DNA of 64,000 nt, taken from positions 1 to 64,000 of the forward strand of contig NZ_ML133541.1 in the NCBI RefSeq assembly GCF_003985145.1, read 5' to 3'. The DNA is from Rhizobium anhuiense. Lineage in GTDB: Bacteria; Pseudomonadota; Alphaproteobacteria; Rhizobiales; Rhizobiaceae. Shown piece by piece: positions 1 through 7,656 of the stretch. Position 1 is the first letter of the stretch, and the number at the start of each line of letters is the position of its first letter. Position numbers and translations under genes: made by a program. The notes beneath the pieces are model-generated. The model ran no database searches. It was not told the origin of the DNA and was given only the letters and a program-made list of their open reading frames with translations.

Positions 1-63
1 GCCCGCCTCGTGCTCCTTCAGAATGCCGATAATCTGTTCGTCTGTGAAACGGTTGCGCTTCAT
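1..63 (-). CDS. IS3-family transposase OrfA, N-terminal 21 codons (partial)
   Basis: The minus strand reads MKRNRFTDEQIIGILKEHEAG, the typical N-terminus of an IS3-family OrfA DNA-binding protein (start of the helix-turn-helix domain). The frame is open to the window edge. The preceding GAGAGGACC can act as a ribosome binding site. Too little is visible to tell whether the element is intact or which IS group it belongs to. Confidence 0.7.
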   Translation of the reverse strand, partial: MKRNRFTDEQIIGILKEHEAG

Positions 64-127
64 TCTCTGGTCCTCTCAATGGGCCAGAGCTTACTTCAAA
101 ATGGATTATTTCAACGGGGCAAGGTCA
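1..127 (-). mobile_element. IS3-family insertion sequence, one end only
   Basis: The window opens inside an insertion sequence read on the minus strand. The outer end at 127 begins TGACCTTGCCCC, the TG...CA type of terminus expected for IS3-family elements, and a transposase OrfA start lies about 65 bases inside it. Only one end is present, so the element's full length, opposite repeat and target duplication cannot be judged. It marks the boundary of the accessory segment that runs up to the tRNA-Lys gene. Confidence 0.7.
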
Positions 128-331
128 TCGGCGCTTCGTCGAAAACCGAGTAATCCGCATCAAATGCTGCCGCAAGGCAGCACCACGCTGGAACCACGAC
201 GCCAAGGCCTCAGATTCCTCGGGATATCCCAAAACTGGCCAGCGCTAGCGGTTATCGCAATCGGCGTACTTCTCTTGGCTTTCGGTGGTTCGTGACATCC
301 GAGAACCCTTGATCGCCGTAGCTCCTTCGGC
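128..331. other. Stretch without a recognisable gene
   Basis: Between the insertion-sequence end and the csbD terminator I see no open frame with convincing protein character or a good ribosome binding site. The short frames here are shadows. It may be remnant sequence disrupted by the insertion sequence. Confidence 0.5.
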
Positions 332-357
332 AAAAACCCGGCTTTCACCGGGTTTTT
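332..357 (-). terminator. Rho-independent terminator of csbD
   Basis: A GC-rich hairpin with arms AAAACCCGG and CCGGGTTTT around a short loop lies just downstream of the csbD stop and ends in a run of T on the minus strand. The A run on the other side makes it potentially bidirectional. Confidence 0.75.
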
Positions 358-366
358 GTTCAGGCA

Positions 367-570
367 CTACCAAGTCTGGCTGCCGCTCCAGTCATCGATG
401 TCGCGCTTGATCCGGTCCTTTTCGATGCCATAACGCTCCTGGATCTTGCCTTCCAGCTGGTCGCGCTTGCCGGCGATCTGGTCGAGATCATCGTCAGTGA
501 GTTTGCCCCACTGCTCCTTGATCTTGCCTTTCGCCTGCTTCCAGTTTCCTTCGATCCGATTCCAATCCAT
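367..570 (-). CDS. csbD: CsbD family stress-response protein
   Basis: A 67-residue hydrophilic, highly charged protein of the CsbD family (small general-stress proteins, molecular role unknown). It begins MDWNRIEGNWKQAKGKIKE, the classic family signature, and continues with the KLTDDDL and GKRDQLEGKIQ segments. The start was chosen because GAGGAG sits six bases upstream and the family begins here; a longer in-frame extension has no family resemblance. It has its own terminator. An EcfG-type promoter about 33 bases upstream indicates control by the alphaproteobacterial general stress response. Confidence 0.93.
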   Translation of the reverse strand: MDWNRIEGNWKQAKGKIKEQWGKLTDDDLDQIAGKRDQLEGKIQERYGIEKDRIKRDIDDWSGSQTW

Positions 571-602
571 GGTCGATTTCTCCTCTTTGCTGATGAGAAG
601 AA

Positions 603-628
603 AACGGACCGCGGTGGAAGTTGGTTCC
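603..628 (-). promoter_or_regulatory. EcfG (general stress sigma factor) type promoter of csbD
   Basis: On the minus strand GGAAC (624-628) is followed after exactly 17 bases by CGTT (603-606). This matches the GGAAC-N16/17-CGTT consensus of EcfG-dependent promoters in alphaproteobacteria. Transcription would start roughly 25-30 bases before the csbD start codon. The match and the known stress role of CsbD support each other. Confidence 0.75.
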
Positions 629-865
629 TGAGCTTTAGCTGATTTCCGCAAAGCTCCATACTGCGCCCCCCGGGACTTGCCGCCCATTCTGCTCCTGACG
701 ACACGAGCGCTGTCGACCGTGGCACCACCGCCCACTCTCGCGGCGGGTCGGCCTCTAAAGGGCTAGGGTCGGCGGAACCTAACGCTCTCCGGCGGCCTCC
801 TACGGAGCCTTGCGAGTCGGTCGTCCCTTACATACGCTCGCGTCCGAATATTCTGGGGGCGACGT

Positions 866-1540
866 ATGCGGGAACAGTGGGAGAAGTGGGGTTGGGCGAC
901 GACGGCCATCCTCATCATCGGAGTGTACATTGCTGTGATGTTTTGGGGAGGTTCGATCTTCTCGCGGAAAACATGGTGTTATGGCGAACAGGACGAATGC
1001 TTGCGTGAGTGGATGTCGGCGCTCGGCGGGTGGGTTGCCGTTGTTGTTGCAGTGCCAACCATCATTTATCTATCGAAGCAGGTACGGGCCGCAGAGAAAC
1101 ACCATCGGACAACAATAGGAATTCAGGCGCGCCCGACTTACATGTTGGCGCAGAAGGCGGCTGAGACTTCGGTGAACATTCGAGATGAAATCGCCAAGAA
1201 GGGCGACCTTTGGTCGATATCAAATATCCCATTCGATTCTAACTTCGATAAGAAAGCGGCGGAAAAACTAAAGTTTCTGAGGGATTTAGTCGATCGAACA
1301 GAATTTGTCCGCATCCAGTCAGAAATCGAAGTCACGTACATGAGACATGAGCAACTGATAAATTCCATTGATGAATCGATTGAGCTACTTGGAGACGCTT
1401 GGAGGCATCCTGATCGTATCTATGCTAGCGAAGCAGTGATCGGCTGCTCTGTGAATGCCATGCAATATCTTGATCAAGTTAAAGATGTTTGTGACCGCTT
1501 CATAAGGGACTTCGAGCGGATGACGGGCCATCTTAGGTAG
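866..1540 (+). CDS. Hypothetical two-helix inner-membrane protein
   Basis: A 224-residue protein I do not recognise. Two hydrophobic segments, about residues 10-29 and 51-70, suggest a short periplasmic hairpin that contains two cysteines (38 and 45). The rest (71-224) is a predicted cytoplasmic, mostly helical, charged domain. The start codon follows CTGGGGGCG. It is monocistronic in an accessory region between csbD and gene remnants. Its composition is less GC-rich than the surrounding core genes, which fits recent acquisition. No function is proposed. Confidence 0.6.
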   Translation: MREQWEKWGWATTAILIIGVYIAVMFWGGSIFSRKTWCYGEQDECLREWMSALGGWVAVVVAVPTIIYLSKQVRAAEKHHRTTIGIQARPTYMLAQKAAETSVNIRDEIAKKGDLWSISNIPFDSNFDKKAAEKLKFLRDLVDRTEFVRIQSEIEVTYMRHEQLINSIDESIELLGDAWRHPDRIYASEAVIGCSVNAMQYLDQVKDVCDRFIRDFERMTGHLR

Positions 1541-1659
1541 ACTTCCTCCGCCCTCCTTCCCGCGCCATCGCCGTTTGCTCTAGGCGCTTTCGCTCTCCTC
1601 GATTGCGACCTCCCTGTTTTGCGGCGTCCTCCTCCCCCGGATGCACAGCGAGCGGATTG

Positions 1660-2034
1660 TTGGGCCCCGGTTTGGCGCGGGCAAGCTGGCAGAGGCAGTT
1701 CGTCCTCAACCATGCGGTATTCCAGCAACTTGCGGCCGAGCTGGGCGAGAACTGGATGAAGCTCGTCCACGAAGCCGACAAGAACGATGCAAACGCTCGC
1801 CGGGTGGAGCGCCGCCACATGGAAGATGCCGCCGAGGAGATTGTCGCAGTGGTGAACGCGCTGCTGCCACCGCTTAGGGAGGTCGTCGTGCGCCGGGCGG
1901 CAGGCATGAACTGGAAGGCTATCGCCGAGGCGCTACCCCGCCGTGCGTTCTTTTCCATGCAGGACGACCACGCCGCCGCGCTGCGCCGCGTGTGGGACAA
2001 ACCGGGGATGCAGTCAGGCGGCTCATCTAGAAAA
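1660..2034 (+). pseudogene. Probable coding remnant with a C-terminal HTH-like segment
   Basis: This frame has protein-like, non-repetitive composition, whereas the opposite strand reads as a Ser/Arg-rich shadow. It includes an alpha-helical stretch with many acidic and basic residues and then NWKAIAEALPRRAFFSM, which resembles a helix-turn-helix. There is no good start with a ribosome binding site, and the frame runs on without a stop into the antisense of the neighbouring PIN gene. It is best read as a fragment that lost both ends. Family unknown. Confidence 0.3.
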
Positions 2035-2037
2035 CCA

Positions 2038-3084
2038 TCAGGTATCGAGCATGTCCCATTCTTCCCCCATCACCCATCGGAGCGCGCTCAACTTCCCATT
2101 AATCATGCCCCATTCAAAATCGTTCCACGGCCCGCAGTTCTCGACTCCGATTTCGGCTTCGGTCTTCCTCGCCGCCTCCTGAGCCAATTTCCAAGTGCCC
2201 TCGGTCGTCATGCGCCTACGCTGGACTGGCTTGGCCGCCCAATACTCCTCGTTAGTGACCACTTTCTCTCGGCCCCGCTCTATATTGATCCTGAGGTTCT
2301 GGTGACGATTGTACCAAACCTGCCTGTACAGCAGATGCTCGGCCTCGAGGATTTCGGAGAATCCGCGTACCTGGGTCGCGCCGTAGAGCTGAAGATCGTA
2401 GTTCGCCAGAAGATCCTCATCGAGGTCGTTAAGTAGGTCAGGTAGTGACGTCCAATAACGAGAACTCACGTCGTCGAACAAAGGCATCAGGTCGGGATGA
2501 GGCATTCTGTGGTCGCCTCCGTCTTGGCTGAAGTCGGCCTTATTGTGAGTGATGAAGGCGAACTCATCGTCTTCGCTGGATGCTTGGTGGACTTCGTTGG
2601 CGTAGGTTTCGATGATGATGGCGTCTGCGATGCTGTTCTTCTGTCGGTGGAATCGGAAGGGAGCGATACCGTTTAGCGCCCGGTCAGCCGCGCGAGCCTT
2701 GATCGTCTCCGTGGCGGGAATCGCCTTCGCAGCAGAGAGCAGTTGCTCGATCCGGACGATAGATTCGTTCACTGCCTCGCCTTTGTAGACGGCGGAGTGA
2801 TCCACCTCATTTAGTGCCTTAACGGTTGCTTCTACGTCCTTCTCGTCTCCGAACCGCCGTACGGCGTCCCGAACTAGGCTGAAGTGCGATTGGAGACTTC
2901 GCTTCGCATCTGCGGCTACACGGTCCTAGTTCCGCGCGAACTCCTCTAGAACCACCTCTGGCACGATAAGTCCGAAAACTCGATCATCCTTCAGAAGATA
3001 TTCGAGTGCCGCGATAACTGGCTGGTTCCGGTAATCCTTTGCGAGGTCCAACCAAACGCAAGTGTCGACAAGAATGCGAAGCAT
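2038..3084 (-). pseudogene. PIN-domain (DUF4935-like) protein gene interrupted by an amber codon
   Basis: Reading from ATG at 3084 gives MLRILVDTCVWLDLAKDY, a typical PIN-domain N-terminus with the first metal-binding Asp (D7). Codon 53 is TAG (2926-2928). The same frame then continues without another stop for 295 codons, including further PIN acidic residues (D154, and D184 in the FITHNKADF segment) and a C-terminal extension of about 150 residues. A single substitution therefore splits an otherwise intact gene of about 348 codons. PIN domains are metal-dependent ribonucleases. With the stop, only a 52-residue fragment or a truncated internal product could form. Amber readthrough or a sequencing error are alternatives. 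Confidence 0.75.
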
Positions 3085-3247
3085 GGAATCACCCTTTCGT
3101 CAGACAGCCTAGATACTGCGAAAGGGATTCGAAAGAAGGCTCGATCCAAGCCGCCGAACCGCATCCGTTAGCCTTGCGTTAGCCCGGCGAGAGTCGCAGC
3201 TAACACGCTATTAGTATGTCCTGTAACGCGTTGATTTTAAGGGTTTA

Positions 3248-3323
3248 TGGTGAGAGCGTCGGGGTTCGAACCCGAGACCTACTGATTAAAAGTCAGTTGC
3301 TCTACCGGCTGAGCTACGCTCTC
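3248..3323 (-). tRNA. tRNA-Lys (anticodon UUU)
   Basis: A 76-nucleotide cloverleaf on the minus strand. The acceptor arms GAGAGCG and CGCTCTC pair perfectly, the D arm begins TAGCTCAG, the anticodon loop is CTTTTAA with anticodon TTT, and the T arm contains GGTTCGAACCC. Discriminator A and CCA are encoded. The accessory segment lies on its 3' side, a frequent integration position for islands. Confidence 0.97.
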
Positions 3324-3553
3324 CCTCTCCGCGGGTGTGACCACCCCGGCTGGAAGTGGGCGGAACATAGGCAGGTGACCCATTGCGGTCAACCGAAAAA
3401 TTTGCCTTTTTTCGACGGTCGGCACATTTCTTGCCGGCGCAAGACGGATGTCTCGCGTGCAAAGACAGATTTCTTGCGCGCGCAAAAAGGTGATTGGCAA
3501 TCCCGGGCCTGCAAAGCTAGGAACATCACGCAGATTGCAGCCGGAGAGAATGC

Positions 3554-4303
3554 GTGTCGATTGCCGATATTTCCCTGTGGAGCGCGCTGATTGCCGGGGC
3601 GCTTTCCTTTCTGTCGCCCTGCGTGCTTCCCCTCGTCCCACCCTATCTCTGCTATATGGCCGGCATCTCCGTCGAGCAGTTCCGCGGCGGCGGTGCGGTT
3701 GTGGTCGTGCCCGGTGTCAGGCGCGGCGTTTTCTTCTCGGCACTCTTCTTCACGCTCGGCTTTGCCACCGTCTTCGTGGCGCTCGGCGCCGGCGCTTCCA
3801 GCATCGGCATGGCGCTTCGCCAGCATCTCGACCTCCTGTCGAAGATCGGCGGGCTGATCATCATCGTCATGGGGCTGAACTTTCTCGGCCTCTTCCGAAT
3901 CGGACTGCTGACCCGCGAGGCGCGCTTCCAAGGCGGCGGCAAGCCGGCGACGCTGACGGGCGCCTATATCATGGGCCTTGCCTTCGCCTTCGGCTGGACG
4001 CCCTGCATCGGGCCGGTGCTCGGCGCCATCCTCGGCGTTGCGGCCTCGCGCGAGACGGTCGGCTCCGGCGCCGGGCTGCTCGCCATCTATTCGCTCGGCC
4101 TTGCCATCCCCTTCTGGATCGCCGCCGGCTTTTCCGGCGCCTTCATGCGCTTCCTGTCGCGCTTCCGCCGCCATCTCGGCACGGTGGAAAAGGTGATGGG
4201 TCTCTTCCTGGTGCTTACCGGCCTCGCCTTCCTGTTTGGATGGGTCAGCAATGTGGCGATCTGGTTCCAGCAGACCTTTCCGATCCTGATGCAGATCGGC
4301 TAG
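3554..4303 (+). CDS. ccdA: CcdA-type cytochrome c biogenesis / thiol-disulfide transporter
   Basis: A 249-residue polytopic membrane protein of the CcdA/DsbD-transmembrane family, which passes reducing equivalents from cytoplasmic thioredoxin to periplasmic thiol proteins, for example for cytochrome c maturation. The paired cysteines are visible in LSPCVLPLVPP (C23) and GWTPCIGPVLGA (C151). About six hydrophobic helices are present. Translation starts at GTG with GGAGAG just upstream; a nearby ATG is in another frame. It stands alone, with no adjacent thioredoxin-like partner, downstream of the tRNA-Lys locus and reading away from it. Confidence 0.9.
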   Translation: MSIADISLWSALIAGALSFLSPCVLPLVPPYLCYMAGISVEQFRGGGAVVVVPGVRRGVFFSALFFTLGFATVFVALGAGASSIGMALRQHLDLLSKIGGLIIIVMGLNFLGLFRIGLLTREARFQGGGKPATLTGAYIMGLAFAFGWTPCIGPVLGAILGVAASRETVGSGAGLLAIYSLGLAIPFWIAAGFSGAFMRFLSRFRRHLGTVEKVMGLFLVLTGLAFLFGWVSNVAIWFQQTFPILMQIG

Positions 4304-4562
4304 GCCACCGGATACCGATTTTCCAGGTCGTGTGGGTGGCGGTATCGGAAGTCGCTGCGAGATCGGCCTCGTCGCTTCCTCCCGCGCCGTCGGTCGTCGT
4401 GTGCAGGATCCGACGGGCAATGCGGATTTTTGCGGGGGCCTATCGGCGAAAGTTCCCACGTTTCGGGATCGCCCATTGGTCAAGGGGACGCTCCTCAGCA
4501 CGCTGAGAATATCTGGCATCCGCACGCCGACGCTGTCATAAATTGATTTCATCGAGGGAGGC

Positions 4563-5339
4563 ATGATGATGCAGAAGAACGCGCCGGACTTCAGCCTTGA
4601 GGGCAAGGTGACTTTGGTGACGGGAGCGAGCCGTGGCATCGGTCGAGCTTGCGCACTTGCCTGTGCCGCAGCAGGTTCCGATATTGTTTTAGGGGTCCGC
4701 GATGTCGCAGCTTCGGCGGGCCTGGTTGCCGAACTCGAAGGCACGGGACGAAGAGTTCTCCCTGTTGAACTGGACATTCCCAACAAGGCCCATATCGCGC
4801 AGGCCGTCGACGCGGCGCTTGCTACATTCGGTCGGATAGACGTCCTCGTCAACAATGTCGGCGTGGCTCCGGGCAATCTCGCAGAACTCGTCGAGGAGAA
4901 GGACCTTGACGAGATACTCGATGTCAACATCAAGGGCACCTTTCTGATGACGCAGGCTGTGGGCCGCCAGATGATCAAGCGCAATGGGGGCCGGATCATC
5001 AACATCAGTTCACAGGCCGGTACCGTGGCACTGCGCGGCGAGGCAATCTATTGCATGAGCAAGGCGGCAATCAATCACCTCACCCGCTGCCTTGCCGCCG
5101 AATGGGCAGCCTATAATGTCACCGTAAACACCGTATCGCCAACGTTCATCCACACGGATGGCACAGCACCTTTTCTGTCCGATGCCGACAATCGCAAGGC
5201 GACGCTCGATCACATTCCGCTCGGCCGAATCGGCGAAACCGATGATGTGGTGGGTGCCGTCGTCTTCCTGGCATCACCGGCTGCGAGCCTGATCACCGGC
5301 GCGAACCTGCTGGTGGACGGCGGATGGTCCGTCGCCTGA
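4563..5339 (+). CDS. Short-chain dehydrogenase/reductase (SDR family)
   Basis: A 258-residue classical SDR oxidoreductase. It shows the Rossmann motif TGASRGIG (20-27), the NNVG motif (97-100), a catalytic Ser in INISSQAG (149/150), and YxxxK (Y163, K167). The C-terminus GANLLVDGGWS is typical of FabG-like enzymes. It most resembles gluconate/3-oxoacyl-ACP reductase-type SDRs, but the substrate cannot be read from sequence. GAGGGAGG precedes three consecutive ATG codons, so the exact start could be one or two codons later. No operon partner is evident. Confidence 0.88.
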   Translation: MMMQKNAPDFSLEGKVTLVTGASRGIGRACALACAAAGSDIVLGVRDVAASAGLVAELEGTGRRVLPVELDIPNKAHIAQAVDAALATFGRIDVLVNNVGVAPGNLAELVEEKDLDEILDVNIKGTFLMTQAVGRQMIKRNGGRIINISSQAGTVALRGEAIYCMSKAAINHLTRCLAAEWAAYNVTVNTVSPTFIHTDGTAPFLSDADNRKATLDHIPLGRIGETDDVVGAVVFLASPAASLITGANLLVDGGWSVA

Positions 5340-5450
5340 GGCGAGGCGGAACCTGCAGCGCAAACCTTGTCCAGACGAGAACAACGATTTCCCCCGACAA
5401 GGATCTCTTCGGCGACTTGCGGACGCCGATGAGGGATCTACATTCCCTGG

Positions 5451-6245
5451 ATGAAAATCTTCGAATCCGGCGACGGCTCTCAGCAGAATTCGCTCCGCCA
5501 GGTGCTGCGAAGGCTCGATAGGGCCGACGGCAGACAGGCGGTCGCCTTTCGGCTGGTATTTGCTGCCATTGACGTTGCCATTCTCGCCTTCTTCCTGCTC
5601 GGCCCGTACCTGCGATCCGGTCCGTCCTATCTGATTATCGACTATGCGATAGCAGTGTGGATCGCCGCCGAGATGGTCGGCCGGGCGATCGCCGCAGCCT
5701 CCGTGCGCGAGTGGATTCGGCGGCCAATGACCTGGATCGACTTCGTGGTGCTGGCCACGCTGTTGCTGCCGGACCTGCTCTTCAATTTCGCATTCCTGCG
5801 GATCATGCGGTTCTGGGCGATCGGCACGAGTCCGCTGCTCAAGGATTTGCTGCGCAAGGCCGGCTATTTACACCTTCTCGACGTCGTCCGGGCGGTGATC
5901 AATTTCCTTGTGTTCCTCTTCATGGCAACCGGGTTCGTCTATACGTCCTTCTTCTACAACAGGGAGGGAGGCGAAGGATTCGTCGATGCGCTATATTTCA
6001 CGGTCGCGACGGTGACGACGACGGGATTCGGAGACATCACGCTCCCGGGAACGCTGGGCAAGCTCACTTCCGTGGTGACGATGATCGTCGGCATCTCCCT
6101 ATTCGTCAGGCTTGCTCAGGCAGTCGTGCGGCCTCACAAGGTGACCTTTGCCTGTCACCGATGCGGCCTCCAGCGCCATGACGCCGACGCCGTTCATTGC
6201 AAGGCGTGCGGAGACGTTTTGAACATCCCGGACGAGGGATCGTGA
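5451..6245 (+). CDS. Potassium channel-like protein with C-terminal zinc ribbon
   Basis: A 264-residue ion-channel protein. Hydrophobic helices at about 33-51, 59-81, 95-115 and 147-168 are followed by a pore loop with the potassium selectivity filter TTTGFGD (189-195) and a last helix at about 203-225. The organisation resembles a reduced voltage-sensor plus pore layout without a clear Arg-rich S4. The C-terminus adds two CxxC pairs (C235/C238 and C250/C253) forming a likely zinc ribbon in the cytoplasm, which may be regulatory. The upstream ribosome binding site is weak, so the start is less certain. Confidence 0.82.
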   Translation: MKIFESGDGSQQNSLRQVLRRLDRADGRQAVAFRLVFAAIDVAILAFFLLGPYLRSGPSYLIIDYAIAVWIAAEMVGRAIAAASVREWIRRPMTWIDFVVLATLLLPDLLFNFAFLRIMRFWAIGTSPLLKDLLRKAGYLHLLDVVRAVINFLVFLFMATGFVYTSFFYNREGGEGFVDALYFTVATVTTTGFGDITLPGTLGKLTSVVTMIVGISLFVRLAQAVVRPHKVTFACHRCGLQRHDADAVHCKACGDVLNIPDEGS

Positions 6246-6507
6246 CCGTCGCCCCTGGCGAGACGATACGGCAGGCATTTGTGGCGAGCCCATTCCCAGG
6301 CTTGCCGCGTTCGCTGATCTGATCGACTCCGCGCTCGTCCAGCACGCCGCCGGCAGTCAGAAGCGAGGCCCGCACCTATTCGGTGGTATGGCTTGCCCTG
6401 TCCCTCGGCCCCACCCGCCCTTATCCCTCGACCCAATCGATCGCAAACACGCCTCCATGTAGCGTCGTCGATGCCGTGTTTGAGGCGGCGGTCAGAAGGA
6501 GACGAAC

Positions 6508-7443
6508 ATGAACCTTGAGACAAAGATGAGCCTGGAAAACACCGCACACACCGGCAGACCTCCGCTCGACGAATTGGTTCCGTCGCGCTACGCGGTGCAG
6601 GTCGGCGAGATTGAGGTGCTGGTGATCAGCGATGGCGTGCTACCGCTCCCAACCGCGATGCTGGGACACAACATCGATCCCGCCGTCCGAGCGGCCTGGC
6701 TGAAAGACATGTTCCTGCCGCCGGACGCTTTGGATTGGGCGCTGAACGTGGTCGTGGTGCGCAGCGGCGACCAGACCATACTCCTCGACGCCGGGCTGGG
6801 GCTCGACCCGGACTTGCACCTGCCGCGGGCCGGGCAACTGATCAAGCGACTGGAGGCCGCCGGCATCGATCTTGCGTCGGTGACCGACGTGGTCCTAACC
6901 CACATGCACATGGACCACATTGGCGGACTGCTCGTCGACGGGGTGAAGGAGCAACTGCGTCCGGACCTGCGGATCCACGTGGCGGCCGCCGAGGTCAAGT
7001 TCTGGGAGGCGCCCGATTTCTCCCGGGTCTCCATGCCGCCGGGGTTCCCGGACGCGCTTCGGGCGACCGCCAAGCGGTTCGCGAAGGAGTATCGTAGCCA
7101 TCTCAGGCTGTTCGATGATGAGTACGAGGTGGCGCCGGGCGTGGTCGTCCATCGCACCGGCGGCCACACGCCCGGGCACAGCGTGATCCGCCTGGCGTCC
7201 GGCGGCGACCGGCTGATGTTTGCCGGCGACGCCGTGTTCGCGGTCGGGTTTGAACATCCGGACTGGTTCAACGGCTTCGAACACGACCCCGAGGAAGCGG
7301 TGCGCGTTCGGGTCCGCCTTCTTCGGGAACTGGCGGAGACCGGCGAGCAACTGGTGGCCACTCATCTGCCGTTCCCCTCCGTCGGCCGGGTGGCGGTCGA
7401 CGGCGACGCCTTTCGCTGGGTAGCGGCCTTCTGGGACTACTGA
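6508..7443 (+). CDS. MBL-fold metallo-hydrolase (lactonase / organophosphate hydrolase-like)
   Basis: A 311-residue metallo-beta-lactamase-fold hydrolase. The dinuclear metal signature HMHMDH is at 132-137, further ligands are likely in TGGHTPGHS (H220/H224) and AGD (D241), and H286 is in ATHLPF. Overall layout is like AHL lactonases and methyl-parathion-hydrolase-like proteins; the real substrate is unknown. AAGGAGA lies six bases before the chosen ATG. It is a single gene, followed by a 31-base palindrome and twin repeats. The roughly 260-base stretch before it holds no recognisable gene. Confidence 0.87.
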   Translation: MNLETKMSLENTAHTGRPPLDELVPSRYAVQVGEIEVLVISDGVLPLPTAMLGHNIDPAVRAAWLKDMFLPPDALDWALNVVVVRSGDQTILLDAGLGLDPDLHLPRAGQLIKRLEAAGIDLASVTDVVLTHMHMDHIGGLLVDGVKEQLRPDLRIHVAAAEVKFWEAPDFSRVSMPPGFPDALRATAKRFAKEYRSHLRLFDDEYEVAPGVVVHRTGGHTPGHSVIRLASGGDRLMFAGDAVFAVGFEHPDWFNGFEHDPEEAVRVRVRLLRELAETGEQLVATHLPFPSVGRVAVDGDAFRWVAAFWDY

Positions 7444-7462
7444 TCGGTTGTTCGGTTGGTCG

Positions 7463-7493
7463 TAGAGCGTGTACTCAATGAGTACACGCTCTA
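7463..7493. repeat. 31-base perfect palindrome after the MBL gene
   Basis: Two 15-base arms (7463-7477 and 7479-7493, TAGAGCGTGTACTCA and its exact complement) flank a single A. It lies 20 bases after the hydrolase stop. It could be a transcription terminator, although no strong T run follows, or an operator for a dimeric regulator. Confidence 0.8.
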
Positions 7494-7506
7494 TCGATTT
7501 AGTTTA

Positions 7507-7608
7507 CGCAATTCCGGACGCAAAACCGCTACACACTTTTGCTGGAATTGCTCTTGTTTCTGCGCAATTCCGGACGCAAAACCGCTACACACTTTTGCTG
7601 GAATTGCT
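7507..7608. repeat. Two identical 46-base copies of a nested palindromic element
   Basis: Copies at 7507-7552 and 7563-7608 are identical over 46 bases and separated by 10 bases. Each has outer arms GCAATTCC/GGAATTGC and, read on the minus strand, inner arms GCAAAA/TTTTGC around a GTGTGTAGCG loop, so each can form a nested hairpin. The sequence resembles a short palindromic element I recall as scattered between genes of Rhizobium genomes. Confidence 0.85.
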
Positions 7609-7656
7609 TATGTCAGATCCTGACCCGCCGATCATCCCCGCGCACTGGAAGACCTC

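Noticed and set aside
2038..3084. Type II toxin-antitoxin (VapBC) reading of the PIN gene
   Set aside because: The protein is far longer than VapC, has a large C-terminal extension, and no antitoxin-like small gene precedes it.
3389..5005. 538-codon minus-strand frame opposite ccdA and the SDR gene
   Set aside because: Spans two well-supported plus-strand genes and has low-complexity charged composition.
6194..6547. Minus-strand frames in the 260 bases before the MBL gene
   Set aside because: Arg/Ser/Gly-rich, no recognisable family and no ribosome binding site; probably shadow or decayed sequence.
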